Of a DNA stretch of 25,799 nt, positions 24,446 to 25,799 are shown piece after piece. The notes under the pieces were generated by a model, which was not told where the DNA came from, made no database searches, and saw only the letters and a program-made list of their open reading frames with translations. Both the position numbers and the translations under genes were made by a program. Numbering within the stretch: position 1 is the first letter of the stretch; each line of letters starts with the position of its first letter. The stretch is from Verrucomicrobiota bacterium (GTDB lineage: Bacteria > Verrucomicrobiota > Verrucomicrobiae > Limisphaerales > UBA11358), in the NCBI GenBank assembly GCA_014860005.1, contig JACZKP010000154.1, positions 1 to 25,799 of the forward strand, written 5' to 3'.

Positions 24446-25336
24446 TTACCGCGCCAATCGCTGGCGTTCCTTCGCGGCAGCCTTCGCATTTTCGGCCGCA
24501 ATTCGCGCGTCGTTTGCCAGCCTTTCGGCTTCCAAAAGTTCAGCATCAAGTTGGCTGGACTTCCAATTCGCCGTTCGCTGAAGGTGACGAGCAAACCGAC
24601 CATCGCTTTTCAAGACGAGCATTTGTTTCGTCAGATCGTGCGCTTCGCCACCTTCAAACGGATTCGCGTAAATCGGCGTGGCGATTTTCGCCAACCATGC
24701 CGCCAGCGGTGGATTCGATTGCTCGATTCGACGGATTTCTCCAGCACTCCACGTGTGCCACTCAACATCAGGGCGTGCGTAACCAGCCGGACGTGGCGCG
24801 AACGGATTCAGTTTTTCAGGAGGCCAAGATTTCGCGGCATCGGCGAGTTGCGAGTCCATCCGGCGCTGAAATTCCGATGCGTAAGTGCGACCGCCTTGCG
24901 CCGCAATTTCCAGTTCTTCCGCAAACGCATCGCCCAGGTTTTTGCGAACCCAAAGCTGGTCGCTCTTATCGTCCACAACCCACGGATTCGGAAGCTCCGC
25001 GCCCGTTGTGTGGCTTTTCCAAAACTCAATCGTCGGTGAAGGTTTCCACGCCGATTGATCGAAACCGTCAGGAAGCGCAAGGCGGGATCCAGCACGTTCA
25101 ATGAGCGCGACGATTGCAGCCTCGCCGCTCAAGTCGGTGACGAGCATTTCCTCGGCGTTCAATTCCTTTTCGGCGATGTCGAGTGAGGCGCGAAGTAAAA
25201 GCCAAGCCCAGCCTTCAACCACCGTTGGCATCAACAGCACGGCCTTGACGCCACCCCGGACAGCGGCAACGGCATCACGATAACGACCGCCAGCCGTGGC
25301 CAGCTTTTTTTCCCGGACTGATTTTTCAATAGTCAT
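24446..25336 (-). CDS. Hypothetical protein of the phage-like module (296 aa)
   Basis: No family is recognised. The protein begins MTIEKSVREKKLATAGGRYR and has no signal peptide or membrane segment. The middle is Trp- and Pro-rich (SAWKPSPTIEFWKSHTTGAE; SWPPEKLNPFAPRPAGYARP). The C-terminal about 40 residues are a charged, Ala/Glu-rich helix (LDAELLEAERLANDARIAAE) likely to form a coiled coil. GAGGG sits seven bases before ATG 25336, a good ribosome site. It follows the 106-aa gene by 33 bases in the same direction. A structural or scaffold-like phage role would fit but is unsupported. Confidence 0.72.
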   Translation of the reverse strand: MTIEKSVREKKLATAGGRYRDAVAAVRGGVKAVLLMPTVVEGWAWLLLRASLDIAEKELNAEEMLVTDLSGEAAIVALIERAGSRLALPDGFDQSAWKPSPTIEFWKSHTTGAELPNPWVVDDKSDQLWVRKNLGDAFAEELEIAAQGGRTYASEFQRRMDSQLADAAKSWPPEKLNPFAPRPAGYARPDVEWHTWSAGEIRRIEQSNPPLAAWLAKIATPIYANPFEGGEAHDLTKQMLVLKSDGRFARHLQRTANWKSSQLDAELLEAERLANDARIAAENAKAAAKERQRLAR

Positions 25337-25369
25337 ACGCGCACCCTCGCATGGCTCGCGGCTGGTTGG

Positions 25370-25690
25370 TCAAGCGGAAGTTTCATCGCCGCCGAATTGG
25401 TTGCGGCGGATGTTCGCATCCCGCTGGCTCGCCCACCATGCGGCATACGCTTGCGCAAATTCGCTCCACTCCGTTTCATCAGCGAAGCCCGACTTCTGCC
25501 GTTGATAAACCATGCGTGCGGCATCGGCCTTTGTGGCGCCCGGACGGCGTTGGCGTAGCTGGTGGAGTTCAAAGGCGTGGTATCGCTCGAATTGTTTTGC
25601 CCGGCTCAAGTTCGCGACGGTTACATGCCGCGCCAGGAATTCGTCAAGCGGTGCGGGGAAGTTTGGTTCGGGGGTGTCGTTGGTGTTCAT
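25370..25690 (-). CDS. Small hypothetical protein of the phage-like module (106 aa)
   Basis: No family is recognised. The start at 25690 (MNTNDTPEPNFPAPLDEFLA) is preferred over an upstream in-frame ATG because it overlaps the stop codon of the preceding gene as ATGA and has GAAGG just upstream. The protein is mostly helical, with many Arg, Gln and aromatic residues (RAKQFERYHAFELHQLRQRR; WSEFAQAYAAWWASQRDANI). The overlap indicates translational coupling. Confidence 0.65.
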   Translation of the reverse strand: MNTNDTPEPNFPAPLDEFLARHVTVANLSRAKQFERYHAFELHQLRQRRPGATKADAARMVYQRQKSGFADETEWSEFAQAYAAWWASQRDANIRRNQFGGDETSA

Positions 25691-25797
25691 ACGGCCTTCA
25701 GAATGTTTTGAAGCGTTTCGCGCTCCAGTGCTTCCGTGCGTTGCATTGACTGCCACGCGAAAACGTCAATGTGCTGAGTGATGCAGGACTCGACTAG
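25687..25797 (-). CDS. C-terminal end of a further gene of the phage-like module (partial)
   Basis: Read from the right edge on the minus strand, one frame is open through LVESCITQHIDVFAWQSMQR and TEALERETLQNILKAV to a TGA at 25689-25687. The other two frames are stopped early or read poorly. Its stop overlaps the next start codon as ATGA, the tight coupling expected in a phage operon. The gene continues beyond the window; function unknown. Confidence 0.55.
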   Translation of the reverse strand, partial: LVESCITQHIDVFAWQSMQRTEALERETLQNILKAV

Positions 25798-25799
25798 CT

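Overview
The window looks like chromosomal DNA of a GC-rich bacterium, most likely a Verrucomicrobiota member (Pedosphaera/Limisphaerales-like). This is inferred from gene content: Tat-exported Gfo/Idh/MocA and ferredoxin-type aldo/keto reductase proteins, a secreted ceramidase-like protein, a GH78 rhamnosidase, a fragment of the large verrucomicrobial Ser/Thr kinase family, DUF433/DUF5615 toxin-antitoxin genes, sparse Shine-Dalgarno sites and long gene-poor gaps. No rRNA gene, complete tRNA or CRISPR array was found.

Layout. (1) 1-2733: the edge of a response-regulator gene (minus) diverges from a PAS-PAS-histidine kinase-receiver hybrid (plus). (2) 2894-6088: a very large secreted SpoIID/SH3/Ig-like protein on the minus strand. 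(3) 6089-9230: a gene-poor remnant zone around one exported Fe-S aldo/keto reductase and one small membrane protein. It holds an integron-integrase N-terminal fragment, a C39-peptidase-like fragment and several repeats. (4) 9231-11933: an M3 oligopeptidase followed by an atypical SDR. (5) About 12008-12388: a kinase pseudogene fragment interrupted in frame by an 81-bp palindromic element. (6) 12456-20987: envelope and carbohydrate genes, namely a ceramidase-like protein, a Gfo/Idh/MocA oxidoreductase, a secreted TIM-barrel-like protein, an alpha/beta-hydrolase lipoprotein and an alpha-L-rhamnosidase. (7) 20988-21829: a gap without a recognisable gene. (8) 21795-22569: a DUF433 antitoxin/DUF5615 toxin pair with a perfect palindrome upstream. 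(9) 22685 to the right edge: an apparent integrated, phage-like element.

The most interesting reading is of the right end. The 23 bases at 22685-22707 read on the minus strand as the 3' end of a tRNA (T-loop, 3' T-stem, 3' acceptor strand, discriminator G, CCA; probably tRNA-Asn), but the rest of the tRNA is missing. This is what the tRNA-distal junction of an integrative element looks like. Immediately to its right are about 10-bp-spaced GTGCG repeats, then a run of minus-strand genes pointing toward the junction: a lipoprotein, a small ORF, a DUF5681 phage protein and several unknown proteins with tight or overlapping spacing. The intact tRNA, the second attachment site and the integrase should lie beyond the right edge.

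All family names come from reading motifs by eye. No database search was run.
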